From Holacanthus passer (lineage: Eukaryota; Chordata; Actinopteri; Pomacanthidae), in contig JAFREQ010000030.1 in NCBI GenBank assembly GCA_025331565.1, positions 7,004,501 through 7,068,500 of the forward strand: a stretch of DNA of 64,000 nucleotides, read 5' to 3'. The translations under genes and the position numbers were made by a program. Position 1 is the first letter of the stretch. Every line of letters begins with the position of its first letter. The notes under the pieces are model-generated. The model had not been told where the DNA came from and searched no databases. It saw nothing but the letters and a program-made list of their open reading frames with translations. Below, in pieces: positions 45,777 to 58,500 of the stretch.

Positions 45777-48700
45777 GTAAGTTATGGCTTTGGCAACAGT
45801 TACGCATGGGATCAACGCATGTGTATGGGTGTTTTCTACTTCATCAGGGTGTGTGTGTGTGTGCGCGCGTGCATTCTGGGGCATAGGTCTTTTGGAAAGC
45901 AAGTGGTCCATGCACTGGTGTGAAACAAGTCAATCATTTAACATTAACTTGTGTCATGGTAGATCATTTGCAGTCCATTGGCCTCAATGATTGTACACAA
46001 CTAATTTCCTTCATAGTTGATTGTATAATTATTATAATGGTATTATTACATTGCTTATGCTGTAAATGTGACTACATTTGGGAAAACATGATTTTTAGAT
46101 TTTTTTTTGAAGTATTCAGTCGTTGCCTATAGCATAGCCTCAGCATGTTTCAGTATGTGCTGAGAAATCCTGTTTATAAAGTCCAGGACCAATTCCTGCT
46201 CCTTTTTCTCATGATAAGAAAATGGTAATTGGGTAAAGAGAATAACAAAGTGATGCCAGGGAGATGGTGGTGTTGCCAAAGACGCAAAGCCAAGGGTACA
46301 AAGCAGTCATGTGGTCTTCTTCCTGCAGTCTTTGAAGATGGTTGGTTTGATGGCTTCCAGATGCTTTGTTGAGATGATTGCACATGTAACTAAATCCCTT
46401 CATAATGTATGTACATGAAGCATTGTTTCACTGAACTGCATGTGGCAGGTTTGCAGTTTTCTTTTTTATATGTGGTTTAACGTACAGACCAATGCAAACT
46501 TAAAATAAAATAAAAAATAAAATGCTTATTATATCTATTTTGACAAAGCCTTATTACTAACCAAGACATAGTCAAGATAAGCATTTTGTCTTCTTGATGG
46601 CAAAATACATGTTTCACATGCATACTTTAATGTTGAAGTCATTTCAGTATCTTTGTTTAAAGTAGCTAATAGGCATATATTCAAATGGGAATGCTTTTAA
46701 ATTATGATCAATTTCTTTGCGAGACAAAGTAACCTACTGTATCCTTACTCACTCTAACATCTGGTAGTTGTTTCAGGTCCTAACTGTTCTAACTGTAACA
46801 GGTGATAGATTAATAACATTGGAGGATGACATAACCTGCCAGTGATGAAGTTCAGCAGCAGGAGTCCAGGGCTCAGTTTGTATAAACAGGATCATTCAGC
46901 CATTTAGGAAGCACAGATATATCTATAACATCTATAACAGGTCACACAGAGGCAGAAAGAGGCCTGAAAGGAGCTGTTTAGAAACATTTACATCTGAACG
47001 ATAATTTGAAAAGCTCCAAGATTGCAGAATACATTTTATACACTCTGTTTTAAAGCCATTTAAATTTCTTTTTAGAGAACTGTCAGTTGAGGTTGAGCAG
47101 AGGGGTTGAGTGAGTTCTCCAACACTATATTATTGCTCATTTCAGGAATGTTGGTTAAACCACTGAATATCTCAGGTTATGTGAACATTTCTGGCCGTGT
47201 ATGGACAGATCATGTGTTCTGGCCCTGTATTTCAATAATGGAAAACACTTCATTCCCCCCCTCCCCCAAACACTATGGCTTTGGTGAAAGCAGTACCAGT
47301 ACTGGACTACTTTGAATCCTGTCAGCCGACAAAACTAAACGTATCAGTACCATAAGTGATTAGTGATGTGGCCTAATAATCAGGGATGAAGGGAGAATAA
47401 CTAGCCAATCTTCACTCTGTTTTCTAGTATATTTTATTGCAAATGTGCAATTTTTGTTTTGATTGATGGTGCTTTATATAATGGGTATAAGTGAATGCTG
47501 TCCTAGTTAACACAGCCTCTTGTATACGCACTACTACAGTGTATCACTGCTAATAAGGCTACAGTCCAAATTAATCCTCATCCACTGTCATGTATCCAGG
47601 TATTGATTGGTTAAGATAGTGGCGGTGTCAGAGCTGGAGTGGGACAGCTAGCTGCTTATATAACCGCTCGATCCACACTACGCTGCATAACCTCAGGACT
47701 GGTCCTGATTGGACTGGCAGTCAGCCAACCAGCTCTGTTTCTCAATCTATTACCATCATCATTAGTCTTCACGCCACTCTCACCGTCCATTAGGATCGCT
47801 CTCATTACTAGTGCTGCAGCTTTCTGTTTTAGCAGTGACTCACCATATTTTTTACAGTTTCTCCTGGCACTCATTGATCTTAATATCATTTCCCTCCCGC
47901 TACCTTTCAAGCATCATGAGTATTGTCTGTTGCATTTTATAAATGTCATAATATTCGTATGAGAGAATAAAATCACATTAGTATGGCTGTGTTTCTTAAT
48001 GTTTCTCCCCAACTAAGTTCCTCCACATCCTCTATGTGGGATCATAGAGAGGCACACTTGTGTGTGTGTACGTGTGTGTGTACGTGTGTCCTTTACGTCA
48101 TCTGAACTCCACACACACACATACACACCCACCCTGTCAGCAGTGTCACATTTCCTGCTATGACTTCACACATGGTTTGTCACGTCAGAACCGAATAAAG
48201 TGCAAATGCATGAACACAAAAGTGAACACACACATCTGCACGTGCTCTCACCAGCAAACATACACACACACATACACAAATCCTAATGGCAGAAGGACAC
48301 AAGCTGGTTATTAAGTCACACGGTCGCATTCATCTTTTCTCAGGATGACTAAGCAGTCTGTTTATTTCTATGGCAACCACTTTTGCTGCATTGGGGGTGT
48401 CCTTTGTGTGTGATGCAGCGAGAGGCTGATGGTAACTTGGACTGCTGTCTTTCATGCACCACTGTGTTAGCAACCCTGTTATTGTTTGTGTGTATGTTTT
48501 AATAGCTAGCTTGTGTCATTAATACTGTGTGTGTCCTGATGGTGTCTAACTGCAGAGATGTGTGTACAGTGATACCTGCTCTGTGCTAGTGAGCGTTGCT
48601 GTAATGTGATGCAGTGGTGATGCTTGCCAAGTGCTTCTATGAAGGAAAGGTGAGCCTGCTGCCTCCTGCCTGTTAACAAGCTCCCTGGTTGACTGTGTGC

Positions 48701-49487
48701 CCAGCTGAAACAAAAAACCGTAAGCACAGAACCTACATTCTTCCACATCATAAATGAATCAAATCGATTCAGATCAAAATCAATTCAGCATGACAACTTT
48801 AATGTATTTTCATCTGAAATCTGAAGTGATGCACATACTGTTGCATGGGAAATGCAGAATCATTAGACATCAGTCATTAGCTAATTTCCTCATTGTTTCC
48901 ACTTTAAATTATTTTAAAAATGGGTTGAGTTTGCGTGTGTAACGTAAAACCACTTGTGTAATATTAGCAGTTGTGTCTCTGTTCCTGTCAGGTGGATGAT
49001 GCCTCTGCCATTGCAGAGCTGACAACTGTTCTGCTGTTGCAAAGAGGACAGACACCTTAGTCCCAGGACCTCTCCTTCCTGTAACAATATTTGTAGAGAG
49101 GCTGCATGTTGGGGTTATTAGTCAACTTGAGCTAGTGCTGCAAGCTCACCCATTTGTCCTGCTTTGGAGATGATGACCATGACAATGGAACATATAAGAT
49201 ACCATATGAAGTACCTGAGCACAGAATTGTGCATATATTGAAGTATATTAAAGCAATTGCTCTTTAAATTAATGAATTTAACTTCTGAAGAGGTTTGTTT
49301 CATTTAAACTTTGCCACTATGAAGCCAGAAATTAAATTAAGGTAGTTTGTGAAGGTTCAAGAATTTGTTTTTGCTTTGTTTCACCTGGTCTGATGGAGTG
49401 TGTTTTAACTGACTGACTGAGCAGGTAACAGAAGGTATCTTAGTCTTCCAGGTCAAGTGATAGAATGGTAAAAGTTTAGTGTTTTCC

Positions 49488-49665
49488 AATGGGGCTCCAA
49501 TGTCCACCAATCGGAAGGTTAGTGGTTTAATCCCTGGCCTCTGCAGTCTATGTGTCAAAGTGTCCTTGGGCAAGATACTGAACCCCAAATTGCCCCCGAT
49601 GGCTGTTCCATCGGCATGTAAATGTACGTCACTTTGGATAAAAGCGTCTGCTAAGTGAGATTGTA
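49488..49665 (+). repeat. SINE-like repeat, second copy
   Basis: CCAATCGGAAGGTTAGTGGT, GTCCTTGGGCAAGATACTGA, CCGATGGCTGTTCCATCGGC and TTTGGATAAAAGCGTCTGCT are classic phrases of a dispersed fish repeat. The body matches 41540-41660. The A-box head is missing or changed, but GGTTTAATCCC resembles a B box. Confidence 0.65.
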
Positions 49666-51150
49666 GAATTGTAGAATTTTGTCAGCTGCACTATACTAAA
49701 TGACAATTTGAAAGCACACCGTTCCTAATACTTAGGATGACTTCAATGCTGAGAATGGATTGCACTATATGCCATACTGTGTATGATTGTGTGTATGTGA
49801 CAATAAACTTGATTTCATTTGATAGAAAATTTCTGGTTTTTCTATTCAGCTCATGTCACCATGCAGCATGACATTTGAACTGAACCTTTAGCCAGGTTCC
49901 ATAAGGATCAAGTGAAAACAATGGAGTTGACTGTTACTTGCCACAAATGGCTTCTAGTGCAGTCAGCCGGTCCTGGCACAGGCCACTCTGTGAGGTTGAT
50001 TATTGCTTTGCAAAAGTCCCCCCCAGTCTTATCACAAAGGGACACGTTGATGGATTGACAATGTTTAGGGTGAGGAACGAAGGACAAGGCCGCAGTGAAA
50101 ATCAGAGAAAAGGCAAAAGTGATGGATGTTCAAGCTCAAGTAAGGGTCACTGTCTGTACTTGGCCTAGAAAACACAACATAACAGCTTTTTTCTTTGACA
50201 GCATGAAGTGGAGGTTTAAAATCTGAATAGCATAAAAGGAGGGATAACCTAAGGCAGCAGGACAAATAACTTTTGCTCAGGAGGCTCCAGTTATCGAGAT
50301 GCGACTATTGAACATTGGGGTTTTTTCTAATTTAACATTTTGACATGATGTAGGTAAGGCTTGTGACGATCTGGTAAGCTGAATGGCGTTGATGAAGGAC
50401 GACAGCTGCCAAGTGATTATAAAGGTTGGAAAAACAAAATGCTGTGATCTTCAAAGGACACTGGCGGAAAAGAAAGTGTTGCTGAATAGAGTGGAAAGTT
50501 AGTGTTCGGAACAGAGGAATGTCTTCAAAGATTTTGAGGATGAGCATGTGAGGAGAGTGAGCAAGTGTAAAGAAAAAAAAGATATGTTTCATGTTCTCAT
50601 GTTAAGACATTTGTTTTGTTATTAGTCTAAGCTCCACGGTTGATTTCCATTCCGTCACCTTCATGTGTGTATTGTTATGTAATGGTAATAAATGATGAGT
50701 TAACCTCCTCCTCCTGCTTCAGCCGCAAGGCTTGTTGTTAAGGTCCAGTTAAGAATGAGGTCTGCCTCGTTCATGGTACTTTTACTTTACTTATTCAGTG
50801 TTCAGTGATACTCTTGCTTGCACAATGATTAGAGCAAAGAAGAAGCAAAGAAAAAGTTACATCATGATCTGCTGTCCCCCTGAACAAAACAGGCTCCCCT
50901 CAGAGCCATATGATGTAATATGGCATCTGCAGGGGGTGATTACATATCAGCCAGATTGAAGGAGAGTTTTTTTTGGGGGGTTACTTTTGAGCTCTTATTT
51001 AATAGTGATTGTGAATGTAAGCAACACTGCATAAAGTTTTTATTTGTGCTCTTTCTAATGTCTTCAGTCTAAAAGAACACAAACAAGAACAAAGAGACCC
51101 ACTGCAAGACGTAAGAATCAGAACTGACTGTGAAGACACTGCCTCTCAAT

Positions 51151-51415
51151 AGTGCTGCAAGTAATGATTATTTTCATTATTCATTAATCAGTTAACTGTT
51201 AAGTCTATGAAATGTCAAATTGTGAAAAATGCTCTTTACAATTTCCCAGAGTCCAAAGTGATACATCTTAAATGACAAAGAAAATGAGCAAATCCTTACA
51301 TTTAAGAAGCTGGAACCAGCAAATGTTTGTAATTTTTGTTGAAAAATGAATGAAACGATAAATCAGTTATCAAAATAGTAGGCAACTAATCGATGAATCA
51401 TTGCGGCACTACCTC
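51151..51415 (+). repeat. Dispersed fish repeat with inverted ends
   Basis: It begins GTGCTGCAAGTAATGATTAT and ends TAATCGATGAATCATTGCGG. The interior has ATTTCCCAGAGTCCAAAGTG and AGAAGCTGGAACCAGCAAAT, landmarks of a very common percomorph repeat. The ends are imperfect inverted repeats, so it is probably a non-autonomous DNA transposon. Confidence 0.65.
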
Positions 51416-52599
51416 CCAGACATAACTACTGAAGTTTACATTGAATACAGTCTAACCACATTCCATTGTCATAATAAGATTTGTCTAGATTGAAGTAAAA
51501 ATACAATCAAATCAAAACATTGAAAAATGATTGTCCTTAATGTATTTTTGTATGGCATGCATTTGTTATAGGTTTTACTCTATGTCATGCAAAACCAGGT
51601 TTCTTTGTGTGCATGTTTGCAGAGATGTTGTGAAGTTGGTAAAACGATATGCATCGTATCTCCTTTGGCAAACTGAGAGGAGTTAATGTTCTGTAGTGCT
51701 GATTTTCACTTGTCTGTTTTTAATGTTTGACTGTTTATAATTCCGCAGTTTCCTACGGACACTGCATTTGCATTGGTTAAATTAAATGGATAGAGCCCTT
51801 ACACCACTGTATTATTGTCAAAACAAACATTCTGATGTGTATTCACACAGAATGGGTTGAACTTGGCATTAAAAGTTTTCTCCCCAGTGTTTAGGAAGCA
51901 TTCAGGCTTTCCAGCTGGATTAAAATACCCATAAATTGTTGAATGAGTTCATTTAGTTAATTTACTGAACCATTTTAAAGGCCTAGTGGTTATTAGGCAT
52001 CTTGTTGGAACTGGGTGCTGAGTAGTGCCTCTTATAATGTGTCGACTCGTGTCACTCTCTTCCTCTAAATGCTTTTCCTCTTCCACTCCTCCCAGCTCTA
52101 GGTAGAGTGTGCTTGACAAGCATGTCTTAATGCATAGCAGGGTCTCACCACTCAACAACAGTCATTAGACTTGTGGATTAGGCCGATTATTCGCAGCAAA
52201 CTCACTCACACAAGCGGTCAACAGTGAGGCCCCTGGAGGCTGATGGTGAGATTGATTGTAACAGGAATGGATGCAACATTTGGTTGATGAGGAGGAGTTC
52301 AGCAGTTTAAGCCAGAGAAAGTCAGTTCAGTTGTGGAGGCTTCATGTCAGAGAGAGCGGGCTGCTCAGTCTGCCTGACTGGAATGTAGGACAGCCTTTCA
52401 CTCTGTGCCTTTCTGTCTTTGAGTCTCTCTACATGATAAAATGGATCTTGTTGGACTGTGGTTATTTAATTGGAGCAATAAAATTAATTTGTCTTACCCA
52501 TGACTATGGTGTTGGCAGAGATGTGCCTGTCAACAATTACATAGAAACAGATACTATAGTAGGGTTGCAGTGCATAAACCCCTCATTACAAAAATGAAT

Positions 52600-53200
52600 G
52601 GGCATTTGAGAGTTCAGTGGTGCAAAGGCCGTAGGCACTGGTCTACAGAGATGTGAAAAAAGTCATATGGTCAGATGAGTCATCCTTCACCATATTCTCA
52701 ACAAGTGGGTGAGTGCATATGTGGCGTACACTTAGAGAATGATCCAGGCCTGAATGCTTGACCCCTACAGTGATGGGAGCTGGTGGCTCTGTTGTGTCCT
52801 GGGGGGTGTTTTGCTGGCATGTTTTGGGTCCACTTGTCCCCTTAGAGGGAGGGGTGAATGCAAATCAACACAAAGTTGTTTTGAGTGATCACCTGCATCC
52901 TTTGATGAAACATTTCTTTCATGATGACAGGGGTCACTGATTGGTTTGAGTATGAAACTGACAGGAATCTTATGCTATGGCCTTTGCAGTCACCTAACCT
53001 AATTGAACACCCATGGGAGATTTTGGACCCACATATTAAACAGAGCTCTCCACCACCGTCATCTAAACACTGTATCATGGAATATCTTTTGGAAGAACAG
53101 TGTTCAAAGACTTGTAAAAACAATGCCAAGACACACTGAAGTAGTTGTGACAGCATGCAGTGGCCCAACATCTAACAAAGAGACTTGTCTTTTTCCTTCA
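52600..53200 (+). mobile_element. Tc1-family transposase remnant
   Basis: Frames on the plus strand give VIWSDESSFTIFSTSG, then LTPTVMGAGGSVVSWGVF and WPLQSPNLIEHPWEIL, then PPPSSKHCIMEYLLEE. These are the second and third catalytic regions of a DD34E transposase. The fragments lie in different frames with stops, so it is inactive. Its subfamily differs from the other copies here. Confidence 0.75.
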
Positions 53201-54388
53201 TTCGTAACCCGTCTGTATCTTAAACATGTCATGTGATCTGCTACTTCAGTACTGCACTACAGAAAATTGCAAATGAACATCCAATATCCAGAAACACTTA
53301 CACTGACTGGTTGGTTGTTTTTCTGCTCTCAGACAGACAGGAGGTGAAGCTGACACCAGCAGTAGGCTGTCTGTGGGTTGGTGACAGTGTTAATATATAA
53401 TTGATTAAGCCAAGCTAACCTCACCACCTTTACCTCAGACTGCCACACATCTGATGCCCACCTGGTAAAACCATTTGGTCTCAGGCCTGTTTAATGGAAT
53501 TTGGTGACATACACATACTCTTTGCTTTCATAGTACTTGCACACTGACACACTGGCATCATGATCACAAGACATGGACTGCTCATTTTGTCTCACATAAA
53601 TGAGAGACGTTCATGTGTTGAATGTACTGTGAAGCCTGTAATAAATCCTGTAAACCAAACAGAGGAATCAAGGTGACCATTTGCTTGATGATGCCCTTGA
53701 TGAGTGCAGGTGTCTTTCTGATTTACCACAATACATACATTATTGATTAGTGCAGAGGTAGACTGTAGGTATTTTGTAGCAGGGGTACAAAAAGGGGGGA
53801 GAGCAGACTATTTTATAGTCTGTGACTTTTCATACAGAACTTGCTTTTTATGTGCCCTTTGTTATTTTGTCCACCCACTGTTTTCCTGTATTCAAAACGG
53901 GAGACTTCTGTCAGTGGCAACCAGCCATTGTGACTCTGCTTCTCTCTCAGTAATATTACTTCAAAATGTGATTTTTAGTTCTTGTAGATCCTTACAGATG
54001 CACACAGAAAACTATGTTAGTGTGTACTTTATGCAGCAATAAGAAGCTACTCAGATGTAAAGAAATCAATGCAATTAATGTTGATGTCATCTGCATTTGA
54101 ATGGAGAGGAGTTCTTTACAGGTAATTCTGCACCTCTAAAAACACATTTGTGCAAGAGAAAGACTCACATATCCTGTTTCAGTGAGGTAATGATTTAGTG
54201 AGCAGTTGAAGGCTTTTAAGTGTGTGCCTCCTCTCTGTCTGTCTACCTGGAAGTGAGTCAACTCTCTGTGGTGCCCTGGGGCCCTGCTGTCATTACTGGA
54301 TAATGGAGATGGAGCAGTGTCCTGGATCTGATCGCCTTTATATAGCTGCTCCTTTCTTTTCTCTTTGTCCCTGACCCCCATATTGTGT

Positions 54389-54600
54389 TCACACACACAC
54401 ACACACACAGAGTCGTGCTTCCATCACTTCAGAGGACATTACATTGACTTACATTCATTTCCTGGAGACTTACCCTAACTGTAACCATTACCTAAACCCA
54501 ACCCCAACTTTAACCCATGTCTTTGCCATAACATGGAATGATTTATGTTATGGGGACTTACGTTTGGTCCCCATAACACAGCAGCAGGTGTCTGATGATG
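54389..54600 (+). repeat. CA microsatellite and dispersed repeat with telomere-like tract (copy B)
   Basis: A CA run at about 54389-54408 is followed by GGACATTACATTGACTTACA, CATTTCCTGGAGACTTACCC and a degenerate CCTAAC-rich interior, closing with GGTCCCCATAACAC. This is a common fish repeat whose ends are inverted (GGGGAC/GTCCCC type). Confidence 0.6.
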
Positions 54601-55109
54601 TCATCAGTCAACACCAAATTAGAATGAGTTTATTGTGTTATAGTCAAATGGATTTCATCTGAATGTGGGGCTTCTGGTTGTGAAATTAATGATATGAGTC
54701 AAAATCACTGTTCCACACCAGCTTACAGTTTGTGCGTTATCATCCCTGTAATTGCAGTCAGTAATGCACCAAAATCTCTGTCTGATTTTAGCCTGCAGAG
54801 GGCAGCATTTCTTAACTCTTTTACCATCAGCATGCAGATGTTGTGCTATTTGAGCAGCAAAGACTGTCAGTTTAGCAGGGGAAAAATAAGATGGGCCTAA
54901 AAGTAATAAATACTAAAATAATAATAAAAATCATTACATCAAGGTTTTATGAACATCTGCAGCTGATTCTTAGCAGTTACAGAAGTCAAAAATAGTGTGT
55001 TAAGTTTACAACTGCGTGCTTGAATTGGAGTTTCCTACAGATGAAAATAATGTCTTTCATTTGGCAATGTCTAAGCATTTCATTTTCCTTTCCTCTCATT
55101 GTTTTTCAG

Positions 55110-55548
55110 ATGTTTTCAACGGCAGGATCCTAAAAATGTGGAATCTTGTCTTCAAATACAATGTGTGGATCAGGGCCGTTCAATGGATATTTTTCTAAAT
55201 GACAGCTCTGCCCTTGACAATGATGACTTCCAGTGAATTTTTTTGCAGTGTTTAAAATGTATAAGTAGATCAACTGCAACTCTGTTACATATGAGAGGTA
55301 TCAAAAAACAGATGTAGAAATCCAAAGAAACTGCAAACATTGCCTTATAGAGAATGGATTTCACATTCTATGAAATGTCAGAGTATAAAGAGGATTAAAG
55401 CTGTTAAAAAGCTGTAAATAGTTCTTCCACCAGAAAGCACAACATCAGAAAAGGCAAGAATGGGCAAGTAAAAGCGTGTAAATCACAGGCCAGAAGAAAG
55501 TTAGAGCATCGTACAGAGCAACTGACCCTCCACCTTCCTGACCCAGAG
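55110..55548 (+). other. mtus1: 5'UTR part of mtus1 coding exon
   Basis: TTGTTTTTCAG at 55099-55109 is a good acceptor. From there to the ATG at 55549 no acceptor is needed. The UTR opens with a seven-codon upstream frame (ATGTTTTCAACGGCAGGATCC then TAA). The link to the first exon near 33.4 kb is inferred. Confidence 0.4.
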
Positions 55549-58500
55549 ATGAGTGTTTCTCAGCCCAGTGACGGTTTCCCTGTCAGGGGGAAAAGTGGAT
55601 CCACCATGAGGCTCCCTCTTCACAGTGCAGGAGACCACAATGGAAATGCTTTCCCAATTTCCTCTTCCTCATCCTCATCTTCCTCTTCCTGTCTGGGGGA
55701 GTCGTCTCCTGAGTCACTGCGGAGTCTGAGCAGCCTCAGCGGTGGCCGCACTGATAGCCCACTGGACTATGACATGTTTGAGGTCACCCTGATGACGACA
55801 GTGATGAACAAAACGGACAAAATTGCAGATGTTGTCATTTCAGAATGGGTGCCAGAGGAGGATAGTAAACCAGATGACAATAATGGCGTCTTGTTGGGAA
55901 AAATACAAACAGCAGCAGAACTAACAGAATCCAATGACAACTCTATGTCTGTTTACCTGGATGCCAACAGTGGCGAGTGCTACCAAGACACCTGGAATGA
56001 TGATGACAACCTGACGCTGGCCCTGTCCCTGACAACAAACAGCGGTAGCTGTGCTGATAATGATGACCTCAGCAGTGGAGGCGGTAATGGGAGAAGGCAT
56101 GGCTCCTCAACTCCAGACTCAGATGCAACAGAAATCCCTGCTGATGATGATGATGATGATGATGATGAAGAGGAGTCCTTGTTTGTGTCTGTGAGCTCTG
56201 ACATGGGTGTGCAGAGAAGCAGCATGACCCTCACAAGCTCAACCAGACAATCCAGTGAGAGCCTCATGAGCCCAGGCAGCCTTACTGTGACGACTGTGCT
56301 CCAGGTGGAGGGGACTGTGGCTCTGAGTGTAGATGATGATGAGACGTCAGAGCTGGTGTTAGAAGGGCCTGAGGTTGCCTGTCCCCTTGGTCCACATATG
56401 GAAAGTCAGACAGAGTCTCCTGCTTCTGAGGACCTTAGTAAAACCACCCAGATATCCTCTTCTTCTGTCAATCCAAATCAAGATACTAAGGAAGTCACAT
56501 CTCCTCCTCCTGAGGAAGCTGAAAGATGTGCGGTGGGCCCTAAACCTCACCCCAGTCAGCCAGTAAGAGCAGCAAAAAGCAAATCAACCACTGCTACTTC
56601 AACTGCTCCCAAGACAGTGCTCTCCACAGCTGTCAAACCATCCAGCCTGGAAGCAAAGAGAGTTTCCAAACTGGACCTAAAAAATGTCAAGGCTAAAGTT
56701 GGATCACGGTCCACTCTGTCTCCACCTAAAACACCCAGCCAGGTAATCTAGCGTTACTGAAAACCTAACATGTATCAAATATCGTACAGCTGTCTTCTAA
56801 CATTTGTAATTCCTCTCCTCAGCAGAACAAATCTACTCCAGCCAATGGAAAGAGAGCTGCTCGTACGAAGGAGGACGCACAGAGTGGGGATGGGGGTAAA
56901 AAGCAAAGGTCACCTGCAAGTCCTGTCAAAGTGGCCGTGGTGCTGAAACCCATCAGAGGAAAGAGTAACAACCTCAAAACCAACCACAAGACTGCAGCCG
57001 GTGACTGTGCTCGGCTGAGGAAGAAGAATGTGGCCATCAGTCAGACACTCTCTACTTCGACCAGCTCTCTGGGGTCTGAAGTGGTTGAGGAAGGACCCCT
57101 GGACTCTCCCAGGAAGGCTGGCCAGGAAGTGCCTGATAAACATGAAACAGCTGAGGGTGTAGAGACTTCACCTCCGAGTGAAGATGCTCATGTGGAGTCT
57201 GTGGAGGACCAAAGCGAGGGTACTGGAAAGACTTTAATGACAGAAGCTGCTGTGGACAAACCAAGGAATCCCAGCAGGGTGAGTACTGCATGAGCACGTT
57301 CAAGTATTTTTAAAGTGAGCATCTCTGCCTCGGACTTGTGTGTTAAACACAGTTGCCATATTAAAATTATGTCATTTTTCATTCACATGCCACCAAGGAT
57401 CCAGAAACAATTCTAGTTTGAGATGCAGGTTATGCAACATAGCCACTGTGAAACAGATAAGCCATCCGCTGGAACACATGATGTGTAATGTAAAATGGTG
57501 GTTCAAAGTGTTGGGGCAGTGAGGTTGGGTTTATTGGGTCTTTTAGACTAAAGAAACAAGACCTTTTTCTTTGTGGATATAGCGTAACGTAGAAAAAGCA
57601 TCTCTAGCCAGGTTATTTTTTTCAGGTTATGTGCACAGGATGTCACAACTCTTTTCAGAGTTGTATTTTTAAACTCTGGCTTTGCAGCTAAATGGAAAAT
57701 AGCACCTACAGTATGTACTTAAACAGGATGTACTGGAACTTGACATTGTCATTAACAGTTGCAGGTTAACGGTAGATAGATTCCAATTATGTAATTCAAC
57801 GCTGAAAAGATTTTTACTAAATGACCTTTAGTTGTCTGACGCCCTAACCTGTGTTGTCCTTGTTGTCGTTTACATACACAGGAGAGACAAAGTCACAGTA
57901 GTTTAAATGAGGGAGTGGTACATGTACAGTGTGTCTGCTCTGTCTCTGGTATGTGTTTTTAAAGATCCAGTGAGCCAGTGACAGGTTTAAAACCTGCCCC
58001 AGCGTATTCTCTCATAAGCAGCCTCTGGGGTTGTAAACAGCACAGGGTGTGTTTAGAACAGGTCAACTGTGCCACGCACATGTACAGTAAACTACATACA
58101 TGCATTTGAAACAAATGTGTATAAAAATACTGTAGATAACAAGCTGTTTTTTTATGCATCAGCCTTTATTTTTTTAAAGGTTTTGATTAAGGCCAAACAA
58201 AGTCATATTTTCAAGAAGCTATGATTAACAACAATCATTTCTTGTCCTCCATCTGACTGAGTTACTCAGTGATTATGCGCAGTTTGCTTATTGCATACTT
58301 TATTATTTTATGATATTCCCATCCATAGTGGTATGAGTTCAGATGTCTATATGATTTAAGTAGTGTATATTAACGGTCACCATCCATCCATCTATGCATT
58401 TCCAAACAGGACATCAGTCAGGCCCAGTCCAGCTGCCAGCTAGCATGTCAACACATGATTTAGTATGTATTGGTATGCTACAGTAATCCGGTGGCTCAGC

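Larger units (their letters stand above)
33475..55109 (+). other. mtus1: Long repeat-rich first intron of mtus1 (inferred)
   Basis: About 21.6 kb with no supported coding exon. It contains several Tc1 remnants, SINE-like repeats, microsatellites and one possible alternative first exon, each listed separately. Stretches at 33.5-35.9, 36.5-39.9 and 46-49.4 kb hold nothing else I recognise, apart from a possible transposon end near 37950-38050. Confidence 0.4.

Noticed and set aside
48060..48300. CRISPR-like or regular spaced repeat
   Set aside because: It is only scattered GT/CA microsatellite sequence without constant units or spacers.
52842..53171. 109-codon minus-strand frame
   Set aside because: It is antisense to the Tc1 transposase remnant at 52.6-53.2 kb.
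54435..54590. Interstitial telomere array
   Set aside because: CCTAAC units are few and degenerate and belong to a known type of dispersed fish repeat.
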